64,000 nucleotides of DNA from positions 186,001 through 250,000 of the forward strand of contig NZ_JAJFOW010000006.1 in the NCBI RefSeq assembly GCF_020731285.1, given 5' to 3'. This stretch comes from Cohnella baijiui. Its GTDB lineage: Bacteria > Bacillota > Bacilli > Paenibacillales > Paenibacillaceae. Below are positions 51,353-59,572 of the stretch, in pieces. Numbering within the stretch: the first letter of the stretch is position 1; every line of letters begins with the position of its first letter. The notes beneath the pieces are model-generated. The model saw only the letters and a list, made by a program, of their open reading frames with translations. It did no database searches and was not told the origin of the DNA. The position numbers and the translations under genes are program-made.

Positions 51353-51689
51353 AGAAACGCCTCCTGCGAATAGATAGTTGTAAGTTTCGGTTATGTATCA
51401 AAGCTATTATACCTTTTCGTCCCCCCGCCAAGCCAGCCAAAGTGCCCCCTTCTCTCTCTCCGGTCTCTTGCCGGAAAGGCGCTTGTAGCGCCGTACCGCT
51501 AAGAAGCGCCGATCTCCCCGCAAAACGTCGGGTTTTCTCCGTTTCCGGCCGTTTTGATCGAGAAATCGCTTGCAAAAGCTTGACACGATACATTTTGTAT
51601 CATAAATTAGGGATAGCCCCGTCAATGGACGCGATCCGAATGTCGCAGGAGCCGTTGAATTCTACTTTCGCCGCAAGGAGAATGTAAAA
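51353..51689. other. Divergent promoter region of the aminopeptidase and XRE genes
   Basis: No gene seen. It holds the XRE promoter (51580-51608) and a TATAAT box for the leftward aminopeptidase gene at about 51407-51412. Small frames in it lack ribosome sites. Confidence 0.6.
51580..51608 (+). promoter_or_regulatory. XRE promoter with operator in the spacer
   Basis: TTGACA, a 17-bp spacer, TAAATT. The spacer is filled by the perfect inverted repeat GATACATTTTGTATC (51587-51601), well placed for repression by the XRE protein encoded downstream. Confidence 0.75.
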
Positions 51690-52028
51690 ATGAACATGGG
51701 AGAACGCCTAAGAGAGCTGCGTCTTGCGCGCGGCATATCGCAGGAAGAAGTCGCTCGCCATATCGGCATCACTCGGTCTGCGTACAGCCATTACGAGATC
51801 AACAACCGCCAGCCCGTCTACGAGACGCTTATCAAGCTCGCGGATTTTTTCGACGTCTCCCTGGACTACATCATCGGCGGCAATCCGCCGAAGTACCGCG
51901 ACTCCGCAGCGAACGCCGAAGATACCGAAATCCTTCGCCTTCTCCAAGATATGAATCGGGAGCAGCGCCAGCAGTCGATCGGCCTCCTCCAGGATCTCGT
52001 GCACAAGGACGCGGGCTCGCGGCGTTAG
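51690..52028 (+). CDS. XRE-family transcriptional regulator
   Basis: A 112-residue protein. A Cro/C1-type helix-turn-helix occupies residues 5-62 (LRELRLARGISQEEVARHIG then ITRSAYSHYEINNRQP, DFFDVSLDYIIGG), followed by a short charged helix. AAGGAG precedes the ATG. It resembles the small SinR/Xre-type regulators of Bacillus rather than a phage repressor, and no phage genes are near. A palindrome inside its own promoter suggests autorepression. Confidence 0.9.
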   Translation: MNMGERLRELRLARGISQEEVARHIGITRSAYSHYEINNRQPVYETLIKLADFFDVSLDYIIGGNPPKYRDSAANAEDTEILRLLQDMNREQRQQSIGLLQDLVHKDAGSRR

Positions 52029-52064
52029 GATCTGCCCGTCCAGCACATCCCTAATCCCCCTTAT

Positions 52065-54098
52065 TCATTTTTGCCGATGGATCGGCAGCGCGATGCGGAA
52101 ACGTGCCCCGCCTTCTTCGCGATTTTCCGCCGAAATGCGCCCGCCATGCGTCTCCACGATCTCTCTCGCGATCGACAATCCCAGTCCGCTGCCGCCCGAG
52201 GACGAGCGGCGGGACTTGTCGTTTTGGTAGAATCGCTCGAACAAATGCGGCAGATCGCCGGGGCGAATGCCGCTCCCCGTATCCGAGACGACCAGAATCG
52301 CCTCGTCCCCCGAAGCGCTCGCGCCGAACGTCAGCCTGATCTCTCCGCCCGGCGGCGTATGACGCGTCGCATTGTAGATCAAGTTCGCGAACACGCGGTC
52401 CATGCGAAGCTCGTCGATCCGCACGGCCGCCTCGGAGAACCCTTCGCCCGCCTGCTCGCAGCGAAAGACGATCCCCTTCTCTCTCAGTTCCATCCCGTAC
52501 TCGCTCTGCAGCCGGCTCAGCCAATCGGCAAGCCGGACGACGACGTAGCTCATCTGCGCGCGGCGAGCTTCGAGGAGAGACAGCTCGAACAAATCCTGGA
52601 TCAGGCCGTTCAAGCCTTCGACCTTCTTCAGCATGGCCCGAATCGTCGCATCCCGCTGGGTCGGATCGCTGATGACGCCGTCTCTAAGCGCCTCCAGGTA
52701 ACCCTGCAGCAGCGTCATCGGCGTTCGCAGATCGTGAGAGATGTTGCTGACCAACTGCCTGCGGGCTTGCTCCATGCGCACGATCTCTTCCGTCCGGGCC
52801 GAAATGCGCGCCTCCAGCAGGTTGTTCCACTCCTTCAGCTCCGTCGACAGCTGCTCCGCCCGGTTGAACGTCCGGGAAAACCGCATGGAAATGATGAAGG
52901 CGTTCATTGTGATAAGGAACAGCAGGCCGAACGACACCAGATCCGGCGATCGCCACCAGCCGTTGTAGAACAGCATGTCGTTGACGATCGTGGCCACGAG
53001 TCCCGCTACGCCGACAAGCGCCAGCTTCGCGCCTTCCCGCCGGCGGACGGCCGCAGTGACGACGCCCACGAGTGCACGGGCGCACAGCGCGAGAATAAAG
53101 AGCTGATAGACCGGCAAGATCGAGCTGAACCGGAGAACGGACAGCGACCACGTCGCACAAACGAGGACCAGCGCGACCGCGGCGGCGTACCTCACCCAGC
53201 GGCGGGCGATCTCGCGCGGGTACATCTGTTGAAAATAGGCGAACCCGAACAGCCCGGCCAGGACGAAGCATGTATATTCGATTTTACCCGAAGCCGTCCA
53301 AGTGAGGCTGGGCAAGGTATACATCAGGAAGCCCTCGCCGATGACGCTCATTCGCCCCGCGACGAACAGGCACAGCAAGGCAAAGTACAGGTTGGACAGC
53401 TCTCGCCGCCGCAGCGCGTACAAGCCCAGATGATAAATGCCGATCATGAGCAGGCAGCCGAGCACGACCATCTCGGTCGCTTCCTTGCGGAACTCGAGCC
53501 GGCTGATCTGCTCCGACGTGCCCAGCAGCAGCGAGGTGCGGATTCCGCCGGTGCGGTGATGATAGTTCGAGACGTCGAGGCGCAGCTCCGTCCGTTCGCC
53601 CGAGGGAGTGAAGTAGACGGTCGCGGGCAGCTGGTACGGCGTCGTATCGGCTTTGGTCCCGCCTGCTTCGCCGCGCCGGACCGCAGGCTTGCCGTCGACG
53701 TAAAGGAGATAGGCCGTCGAGATGTTCGGCAGCCGGATCGCGAGCGGCGTTTCGGGGGGTAGCCCCTTCAGCGTCAGCCGGTACTCGCCCGCCCCTCGCG
53801 CGTCGGGCCGCCCGTCGTCCTCCCCGCCTTCCCGCCAAGTCCCCGGTACCTGCAACAGCCTGTCCGCACCTGCCCCGGAAGGCGAACCGTAGACCGCGTA
53901 ACGCCACTGCCCGTCCAACGGCACGACGCCGTCTCGGCCGAGCTGCCACTGCGTCAGATCGAGCAGGCCGCCGCGCGCGGCCGGAGGCGCCTCCTCGTCG
54001 TTCCCTCGCGCGCAGCCCCCGAGCAAGAAGCCGAGCAGCACGAAGACGGCCGCCAGGCTGGCGACCTCCTTGATCCGAATCCGATGAAGACCACGCAT
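52065..54098 (-). CDS. 7TM-DISM sensor histidine kinase
   Basis: A 677-residue kinase. Its leader looks like a lipoprotein signal (FLLGGC, Cys29), followed by an extracellular beta-sandwich (7TMR-DISM extracellular type) to about residue 205. Seven hydrophobic spans lie between 209 and 405, then a coiled linker, HisKA with His455 in SNISHDLRTP, and the ATPase with NLIYNATRHTPPGG, VSDTGSGI and GGSGLGLSIA. AAAGGA precedes the ATG. The matching OmpR-type regulator is encoded divergently rather than in line. The ligand is unknown; carbohydrate-like ligands are proposed for such domains. Confidence 0.9.
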   Translation of the reverse strand: MRGLHRIRIKEVASLAAVFVLLGFLLGGCARGNDEEAPPAARGGLLDLTQWQLGRDGVVPLDGQWRYAVYGSPSGAGADRLLQVPGTWREGGEDDGRPDARGAGEYRLTLKGLPPETPLAIRLPNISTAYLLYVDGKPAVRRGEAGGTKADTTPYQLPATVYFTPSGERTELRLDVSNYHHRTGGIRTSLLLGTSEQISRLEFRKEATEMVVLGCLLMIGIYHLGLYALRRRELSNLYFALLCLFVAGRMSVIGEGFLMYTLPSLTWTASGKIEYTCFVLAGLFGFAYFQQMYPREIARRWVRYAAAVALVLVCATWSLSVLRFSSILPVYQLFILALCARALVGVVTAAVRRREGAKLALVGVAGLVATIVNDMLFYNGWWRSPDLVSFGLLFLITMNAFIISMRFSRTFNRAEQLSTELKEWNNLLEARISARTEEIVRMEQARRQLVSNISHDLRTPMTLLQGYLEALRDGVISDPTQRDATIRAMLKKVEGLNGLIQDLFELSLLEARRAQMSYVVVRLADWLSRLQSEYGMELREKGIVFRCEQAGEGFSEAAVRIDELRMDRVFANLIYNATRHTPPGGEIRLTFGASASGDEAILVVSDTGSGIRPGDLPHLFERFYQNDKSRRSSSGGSGLGLSIAREIVETHGGRISAENREEGGARFRIALPIHRQK

Positions 54099-54144
54099 TC
54101 CTTTTCTCTCCTACCAAGAAGACTGACCTCATCGTAAACGCGCA

Positions 54145-54174
54145 TTGATTCCCCGTCAACGCTTTAAGTATAAT
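54145..54174 (+). promoter_or_regulatory. Promoter of the OmpR-type regulator
   Basis: TTGATT, an 18-bp spacer and a perfect TATAAT, 41 bp before the TTG start. Confidence 0.75.
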
Positions 54175-54214
54175 AATTTCATATGTACAGCTGCTTAGAA
54201 TGGAGGAACCGCTT

Positions 54215-54958
54215 TTGAGCAGAACCAACGCCGCCATTCTGGTCGTCGACGACGAAACGGAAATCACCGATCTGATCTCGCTATTCCTGGCCAAGGAAGG
54301 ATTTGCCGTCCATAGCGCGCACGAAGGCGAAGCGGCGATCTCGATCGCCGAAGCCCTCGCGCCCGATCTCATCCTGCTCGACGTGAATCTGGGCCAGCTC
54401 GACGGGATCGAGGTGTGCCGCCGGCTTCGGGCCGGCCCTTGCGCCGACGTGCCGATCCTGTTTTTGAGCTGCAAAAGCGAAGACGCCGACATCGTACACG
54501 GCCTGTCCGAAGGCGGGGACGACTATATTACGAAGCCGTTCAGTCCGAGCCAGCTCGTCGCCCGCGTTCACGCGCACATCCGCCGCAGGCGGATGCGGGA
54601 GCGACCGCCGGAGGAACCGTCCTCCTCGCTCGCTTTTCCGGGCCTCGAGATCGACCTCAAACGCTTCGAGGTGAGGCGGGAACAGGAGATCGTCCCGCTC
54701 TCCGTCAAGGAGTTCGAGCTGCTGTCCGTGCTCGCCAGGCAGCCGAATCGCGTCTACGGTCTTGACGAGCTCTACAGGCTCGTCTGGCATACCGACAGCA
54801 TGGGGGATACCCGTACGTTGATGGTGCATATCAGCAATCTCCGCAAGAAGATCGAGCCCGATCCTTCCCGACCCTGCTACATCCATACGGTACGGGGATT
54901 CGGCTATCGGTTCTCTCCGGAACCGACGCTCGAAGCGGCGGCAAGCAATTCTATCTGA
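54215..54958 (+). CDS. OmpR/PhoB-family response regulator
   Basis: A 247-residue regulator. Receiver: VVDDE at the acidic pocket, the Asp in ILLDVNLGQ, Ser in FLSCKS and Lys in ITKPF. The winged helix begins near residue 140 and includes LSVKEFELLSVLARQPNRVY and HISNLRKKIEP, ending HTVRGFGYRFSPE. The start chosen is TTG at 54215, with GGAGG seven nt ahead; the ATG at 54200 lies on that ribosome site. It faces away from the 7TM-DISM kinase, probably its partner. Confidence 0.9.
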   Translation: MSRTNAAILVVDDETEITDLISLFLAKEGFAVHSAHEGEAAISIAEALAPDLILLDVNLGQLDGIEVCRRLRAGPCADVPILFLSCKSEDADIVHGLSEGGDDYITKPFSPSQLVARVHAHIRRRRMRERPPEEPSSSLAFPGLEIDLKRFEVRREQEIVPLSVKEFELLSVLARQPNRVYGLDELYRLVWHTDSMGDTRTLMVHISNLRKKIEPDPSRPCYIHTVRGFGYRFSPEPTLEAAASNSI

Positions 54959-54984
54959 ACGAGCAAAGGAAGAGCTAAACCGAC

Positions 54985-55851
54985 ATGCGAATGGCAACCG
55001 ACTGGCAAGACTACGAATTGATCGACACCGGCAACGGAGACAAGCTGGAGCGCTGGGGAGACATCGTCCTCCGCCGCCCCGACCCGCAAATCATCTGGCC
55101 GCTGACCCAAGAGACGAACGAATGGCGCAACGCCGACGGCCATTACTTCCGCAGCTCCTCGGGCGGAGGCCAATGGCAGTTCCGCCGGACGCTGCCCGAG
55201 CGCTGGACGATTTCCTACGGGCCGCTGAAGTTCCATATCAAGCCGACAAACTTCAAGCACACCGGCCTGTTCCCCGAGCAAGCGGTCAACTGGAGCTGGA
55301 TGATGAAGAAAATCGCGGAAGCGGGACGCCCGATCCGCGTACTGAATCTGTTCGCCTATACGGGGGGCGCGACGGTGGCGGCCGCGGCGGCCGGCGCCGA
55401 GGTATGCCACGTCGACGCGGCGAAGGGCATGGTCCAGTGGGCCAAGGAAAACGCCCAGCTGTCCGGCCTGGAGCAGGCGCCGATCCGTTACATCACGGAC
55501 GACGTGTTCAAGTTCGTGCAGCGGGAGCAGCGCCGCGGCAAACAATACGACGCGATCATCATGGACCCTCCTTCTTACGGCCGCGGCCCGGGTGGCGAGA
55601 CGTGGAAGCTGGAGGAGAGCCTTTTCCCGTTCCTCGAGGAGTGCCGAACCATCCTCTCGGACCAGCCGCTGTTTGTGCTGGTGAACTCTTATACGACCGG
55701 ATTGTCGCCGACCGTTCTGCACAATCTGCTCCACCTGTCGATCGGCCGCAAGCACGGCGGCAAGCTGGATTGCGGCGAAATCGGACTGCCGATTTCCCGC
55801 AGCGGCCTCACGCTGCCCTGCGGCATCTATGGCCGTTGGGAGAGCCACTGA
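54985..55851 (+). CDS. SAM-dependent 23S rRNA methyltransferase-like protein (RlmI/RlmK type)
   Basis: A 288-residue class I methyltransferase. The catalytic part begins VLNLFAYTGGATVAAAAAGA, the SAM-binding motif I, followed by CHVDAAKGMVQWAKENAQL and YDAIIMDPPSYGRG, whose DPPSYG matches motif IV of the RlmI/YwbD group. It lacks the N-terminal PUA domain of full RlmI; the residues before 100 are a short beta-rich region with FHIKPTNFKHTGLFPEQ. It probably methylates a base in rRNA, but the target is not given by sequence. It follows the response regulator by 26 bp. Confidence 0.85.
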   Translation: MRMATDWQDYELIDTGNGDKLERWGDIVLRRPDPQIIWPLTQETNEWRNADGHYFRSSSGGGQWQFRRTLPERWTISYGPLKFHIKPTNFKHTGLFPEQAVNWSWMMKKIAEAGRPIRVLNLFAYTGGATVAAAAAGAEVCHVDAAKGMVQWAKENAQLSGLEQAPIRYITDDVFKFVQREQRRGKQYDAIIMDPPSYGRGPGGETWKLEESLFPFLEECRTILSDQPLFVLVNSYTTGLSPTVLHNLLHLSIGRKHGGKLDCGEIGLPISRSGLTLPCGIYGRWESH

Positions 55852-55865
55852 GGCCGCCGGTCGGC

Positions 55866-57161
55866 ATGTACGCGGAACGGGCCCGGATAGTGGCGCTGCG
55901 GTGCGCGCTCGGGGCAGCGCTCGTCGGCTTCTGCCTGGCCGCCTCGGCCTGCAGCATCCTGGACGGAACGTCCGAGGCTTCGCCTCCGCCGACCGCGCCG
56001 ACGGCCGTTCCGACTACGATCGCGCAGCCGCCTTCCGCAACTGCGCCGCCCGCTCCGTCGCCGCTCCCTACCGCGGTGCCGGCGCCGTCCGCTACGCCGG
56101 TCGCACAGCCCGCCGACAGCGAGGCGCTGCTGGTCGCCGTCGGCGATATTATGGTGCACTCGCCGCAGTTGCCCGGCTACTATAACGCGAAGACCAAGAA
56201 ATACGACTTTCGACCTTGGTTCAAGCAGGTGAAGCCTCTGCTGCGCCAAGGCGATTGGGTCGTGGGCAACCTGGAGACGCCGATCGCCGGCGCCGATCTG
56301 AAGTACACGGGTTATCCGCGCTTCAACGCGCCGACCGAGCTTGCGGACGCCTTGAAAGACGCGGGCTTCCAGGTGCTCTCTACCGCGAACAACCACACGC
56401 TCGACCGCGGCTATCCCGGTCTCGCGCGGACGCTCGGCAACTTGCGCAAGCGCGGTCTCGTTCCCGTCGGCACGGCGGTCGACGAGACGGACGCGGCGCG
56501 GATCGTCATCGAGGAGCGCAACGGCATCAAGCTCGGGTTTCTGTCCTACACTTACGGGACCAACGGCATCCCCCTTCCGGAGGACAAGCCCTTCGCCGTG
56601 AACTTCATCGACCGGGAAGCGATCGCCAGCGACATCCGCAGAACGAAGGAAGCGGGCGCGGACGCCGTCGCCGTCTCGCTGCATTTCGGCATCGAGTATC
56701 AGCGGACGCCGAACGACGCTCAGCGCCGGATCGCGCGGGAGGCGATCGAAGCGGGCGCGGATCTCGTCCTCGGCGCCCATCCCCACGTCGTGCAGCCGTA
56801 CGAGACGATCGAGGCGGACGATCCGGCCGCGCCCGGCGGCAAGCGCCGCGGTCTCGTTCTTTATTCGATGGGCAACTTCATTTCGAATCAATCGGGCAAC
56901 TGGAAAAACGTCGGCGTCATCATGCAAGTCAAACTTTCCAAGCATACGGAAAACGGCGTCTCTTCCACGACCTGGAGCGACGTGACCGCCACGCCGACCT
57001 GGGTGCATATTTGGGGACCGGACGCCAAGCGTCATTATACCGTCATCCCGATGCAGCAAGCGCTCGTCGATCGGCATGACCCGAACCTGACGAGCCAGGA
57101 TTATGCCGCCATGGCGGAGCTGCTGCCCGGCATCAACCGCCTTCTCGGCCAGGGGCATTAA
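55866..57161 (+). CDS. CapA-family (PGA_cap) lipoprotein
   Basis: A 431-residue protein. A hydrophobic leader ends at a probable lipidated Cys in AASACS (about residue 24), and a Pro/Ala/Thr-rich linker of about 50 residues follows. The metallophosphatase-like CapA domain has VAVGDIMVHS, VVGNLETPI, TANNHTLDRG, GAHPHVVQ and YSMGNF. CapA proteins support poly-gamma-glutamate anchoring in some Bacillus, but many lone homologues have no known role, and no capB/capC is present. The ATG at 55866 lies 15 nt past the methyltransferase stop with only a weak ribosome site. Confidence 0.85.
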   Translation: MYAERARIVALRCALGAALVGFCLAASACSILDGTSEASPPPTAPTAVPTTIAQPPSATAPPAPSPLPTAVPAPSATPVAQPADSEALLVAVGDIMVHSPQLPGYYNAKTKKYDFRPWFKQVKPLLRQGDWVVGNLETPIAGADLKYTGYPRFNAPTELADALKDAGFQVLSTANNHTLDRGYPGLARTLGNLRKRGLVPVGTAVDETDAARIVIEERNGIKLGFLSYTYGTNGIPLPEDKPFAVNFIDREAIASDIRRTKEAGADAVAVSLHFGIEYQRTPNDAQRRIAREAIEAGADLVLGAHPHVVQPYETIEADDPAAPGGKRRGLVLYSMGNFISNQSGNWKNVGVIMQVKLSKHTENGVSSTTWSDVTATPTWVHIWGPDAKRHYTVIPMQQALVDRHDPNLTSQDYAAMAELLPGINRLLGQGH

Positions 57162-57214
57162 CCCGGCCAACGCTAGGCTTGTCCGAACGCCATTCCTCTG
57201 CGCCCGAACGTATG

Positions 57215-57258
57215 AAGCCCCATCTTTCGCGAATTCGCCGCGAGAGACGGGGCTTTTT
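57215..57258 (+). terminator. Terminator after the CapA-like gene
   Basis: AGCCCCATCTTTCGCG pairs with CGCGAGAGACGGGGCT (one mismatch), followed by TTTTT. Confidence 0.85.
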
Positions 57259-57287
57259 CTGTCGGGGAACGATAAGATCGGCCTGGG

Positions 57288-57524
57288 CTAAATGGCGCTG
57301 GATTTCACCGTGTTGGAATCCGCCACGTCGGGATCCGTCAAAATAGAGAAAGGCATGTTGACCGGAGAAAAATCGCCGTTGATCTCCGCGACCGACTGGT
57401 TTCTTTTGTAGGATACCAACTGATCGATATATTGCACCGGGCCTGCATTGACGACGGACGTGTTATCGATGGCATTCACTTTGAAGCCGAGCAAATTGAT
57501 TTGCATCGGCGTGAAATAAATCAT
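57288..57524 (-). CDS. GerPA/GerPF-family spore germination protein, copy 1
   Basis: A 78-residue protein. INLLGFKVNAIDNTSVVNAG matches the GerPA/GerPF family, whose members carry the pattern I(K/N)VNSIxxxSxVNxG and are inner-coat proteins that let nutrients reach germination receptors. AGGGGG lies near the ATG. It is the last of four tandem relatives, 31 bp after the next. Confidence 0.85.
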   Translation of the reverse strand: MIYFTPMQINLLGFKVNAIDNTSVVNAGPVQYIDQLVSYKRNQSVAEINGDFSPVNMPFSILTDPDVADSNTVKSSAI

Positions 57525-57555
57525 TGTTCTTCCCCCTCCCAGTCGCGATGCCTCG

Positions 57556-57789
57556 CTAAAGGATGCTGACCTTATGCGTGAGACTATCGATCAAGTCCGA
57601 ATCCGCCACCCAGGAGACCGTACCCTGGATCGGGGAGCGATCCCCGTGTTGTTCTCCGATGCCCTGATTTCTTTTGTAGGACACGATTTGATCCGCATGG
57701 TAAGTTGTGCCCATGTTCATGACGGAGGAATGATCGAGGGCGTTGATCTTGAACGTCAGGACGTTGATTTCAACCGGGGCGAACAGCAT
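57556..57789 (-). CDS. GerPA/GerPF-family spore germination protein, copy 2
   Basis: A 77-residue protein, close in layout to copy 1: INVLTFKINALDHSSVMNMG at the start, then DQIVSYKRNQGIGEQHGD, sharing QIVSYKRNQ-type core (QLVSYKRNQ in copy 1). It probably came from a recent duplication with copy 1 and acts in the spore coat. Confidence 0.85.
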   Translation of the reverse strand: MLFAPVEINVLTFKINALDHSSVMNMGTTYHADQIVSYKRNQGIGEQHGDRSPIQGTVSWVADSDLIDSLTHKVSIL

Positions 57790-57798
57790 GGGCGCTCG

Positions 57799-58068
57799 TC
57801 ACTCCCTCGCAAGCGGCAAAGGGACCGGTTTGGTATCGAAAAAAGAGGGCGAGTCGATTTGATCGCGGTCGTCGACGAAGCTTCGAGTCCCGACAAAATC
57901 GCAACCGTCCCCCATGTTTTGCCCGAGGCCCATCGTTTTTTTATCGGAATTGTGCCACTCCGCGAGCAAATTCTGGCCGACGTTGATCGCGGATGCATTT
58001 TCGAAGGAATTCACTTTGATGATATGAATGTTGATGATCATTTGCGGAACCGGGGGCATCAAAGACAC
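57799..58068 (-). CDS. GerPA/GerPF-family spore germination protein, copy 3
   Basis: An 89-residue protein. NIHIIKVNSFENASAINVG is the family core, followed by a diverged polar C-terminus with KKTMGLGQNMGDG. The start is GTG at 58068, with AAGGAG ten nt ahead. It lies 9 bp before copy 2. Confidence 0.8.
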   Translation of the reverse strand: MSLMPPVPQMIINIHIIKVNSFENASAINVGQNLLAEWHNSDKKTMGLGQNMGDGCDFVGTRSFVDDRDQIDSPSFFDTKPVPLPLARE

Positions 58069-58074
58069 GCGAGC

Positions 58075-58338
58075 TCACTCCTTCCGTTGTTCATGTCCTC
58101 GCGCCGAGCGAAGTTCTTTCTTATAGAGCCCTCCGTCCGACCGGTCATCATCCGCCACGTAGCTGACGATCTTCCGGCGACTGACGGCATCGGCCAATTG
58201 CTGGCCGAATCCTTGCGTTTTTTTGGCGACCACGTTACGGTTTCGGATCACGGTGGATCCGAAGGAGACGTCGCTTCCGTGATCTGCATTCTTAATCTGA
58301 ATGTGATCAACATGGATTCGGGCGGGGACAAAGCGCAT
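58075..58338 (-). CDS. GerPA/GerPF-family spore germination protein, copy 4
   Basis: An 87-residue protein. VDHIQIKNADHGSDVSFGST is a diverged family core, followed by VVAKKTQGFGQQLADAVS, like the KKTMGLGQN block of copy 3. AAAGGAAG precedes the ATG. It is the first gene of the four, reading away from an Hsp20 gene. The family call for this copy is supported mainly by similarity to copy 3. Confidence 0.75.
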   Translation of the reverse strand: MRFVPARIHVDHIQIKNADHGSDVSFGSTVIRNRNVVAKKTQGFGQQLADAVSRRKIVSYVADDDRSDGGLYKKELRSARGHEQRKE

Positions 58339-58559
58339 GCGAAACTTCCTTTCCGCTTGAGACTTCTTCCAAAACTTCTTTGGACGATGTTTTTTAACCT
58401 ATTCCTGCCTTGCCGTTAATATAACCGGAGAGATAAACGGAATGCGGCACGAATCGGAGAACTGCGAAAAGGATCCTGCCGGTGACCGTCTTCACCGTTA
58501 ATGAAAACAAGATTGCGCACATAGAAATAAGTACAAGGAAGGGGGGAACGCAGGCGCGT

Positions 58560-59036
58560 ATGAATCAAGAGAAGCTAAAGAAGTTGTTGGAGCTTTCCAA
58601 GAGCTTGTCCGGCGAACAATTTTTGTCGGATTTATTCCATAACGCCCACACCCACGACGCGTTTAAGCAGCACCCCTTTTTTACGGACGTTGAACCCGGG
58701 CACCAAGAGCCGACGAGCCTCTTTCCGGCCGCCGACGTAGTCGTCGGCAAAGGCGAAACGATCGTGCTGATCGATTTGCCGGGCGTCGCCAAAGAAGATG
58801 TGAAGCTGACGGTCGATTCCGACCATGTGACGGTTCAGGGGCGGTCCAAGCCCCCTTTTCCTCAAGGAACATCCTATCTCACCGAAAGATTTCAAGGAGA
58901 ATTCCAACGCTCCATTCGTTTGCCCGAACGAATCAGTCCTGAAAAAATCCAAATCAAAGCGACATTCGAGCACGGTTTGCTCATCATCCGTATTCCCAGT
59001 CTTTCCGTCGTTCGCAAGAACGTTCCCATCGAGTGA
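58560..59036 (+). CDS. Small heat-shock protein (Hsp20/alpha-crystallin), possibly a spore coat type
   Basis: A 158-residue protein. The alpha-crystallin domain runs over residues 55-155 (PAADVVVGKGETIVLIDLPG then VAKEDVKLTVDSDHVTVQG, RSIRLPERISPEKIQIKATF, GLLIIRIPS). The N-terminal 50 residues are helical and charged. The ATG at 58560 has GGAAGGGGGG about 13 nt ahead; a GTG at 58482 would add 26 residues. Next to GerP-like genes it may be a CotM/CotP-like coat protein rather than a general chaperone; this is inference. Confidence 0.85.
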   Translation: MNQEKLKKLLELSKSLSGEQFLSDLFHNAHTHDAFKQHPFFTDVEPGHQEPTSLFPAADVVVGKGETIVLIDLPGVAKEDVKLTVDSDHVTVQGRSKPPFPQGTSYLTERFQGEFQRSIRLPERISPEKIQIKATFEHGLLIIRIPSLSVVRKNVPIE

Positions 59037-59085
59037 CGCGACTGCATGCGAAAGCCGTGACGGATGAATCGAGGGGAGCTGGCCC

Positions 59086-59472
59086 ATGTCTATTTGGCAA
59101 CGCCTTTTCGGATCGCGCGGCTTGCGCGAAGAGACCGACATCCGGGACCGGCTTCGCCGGTTGGAAGACGAGGTCCGCCACTTGAACGAAACGCTCTGTC
59201 ATGACCGGCCCTCGTTTGTGATCCATCACGCGGATGTGATTCGAATCGAAAAAGTCGATCACAGCAACCATTTCGGCACGGTCGACATTCAGACGCTGAG
59301 CGGGCGCCTGAATATCGGGGCCAACTATTCCGGATATTGGCCTACGGACGGCCAAGCCGCCTCGGAGGCCAACGAAGGGGACGACCGTTCGCGCCCGGCG
59401 ACCGGAGAACGTCCGACGGGCGCCTCCGCTCCCCGCTGCCATATTCGGACAAGGCCCAAGCCTTCCTCGTAA
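59086..59472 (+). CDS. GerPC-like small protein
   Basis: A 128-residue protein. A short coiled coil (RDRLRRLEDEVRHLNETL) is followed by a beta-rich stretch IRIEKVDHSNHFGTVDIQTL and SGRLNIGANYSG, which resembles the coiled coil plus LNIG strand of GerPC. The last 40 residues are low complexity. GAGGGGAG precedes the ATG. It is 49 bp after the Hsp20 gene and probably shares its sporulation transcript. GerPC proper is longer, so this is only a similarity. Confidence 0.5.
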   Translation: MSIWQRLFGSRGLREETDIRDRLRRLEDEVRHLNETLCHDRPSFVIHHADVIRIEKVDHSNHFGTVDIQTLSGRLNIGANYSGYWPTDGQAASEANEGDDRSRPATGERPTGASAPRCHIRTRPKPSS

Positions 59473-59492
59473 CGAGCCTAGCGTTCAGGACG

Positions 59493-59534
59493 AAAAGCCC
59501 CGCCGTCCGCGAACGTCGTCGCGAACGGCGGGGC
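59493..59534. terminator. Terminator between converging genes
   Basis: GCCCCGCCGT..GCG pairs with CGC..ACGGCGGGGC; the minus strand ends in TTTT. It lies between the GerPC-like and MarR genes and serves at least the MarR gene. Confidence 0.7.
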
Positions 59535-59572
59535 AGTATGGCGGGAAAGCTAAGTTTCAGGCAGCCGAAGGA

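Noticed and set aside
51690..52028. Phage repressor marking a prophage
   Set aside because: No integrase, structural or lysis genes lie within the window. The flanks are housekeeping-type genes.
55866..57161. Poly-gamma-glutamate capsule operon
   Set aside because: Only a CapA-family gene is present; capB, capC and capE-type genes are absent next to it.
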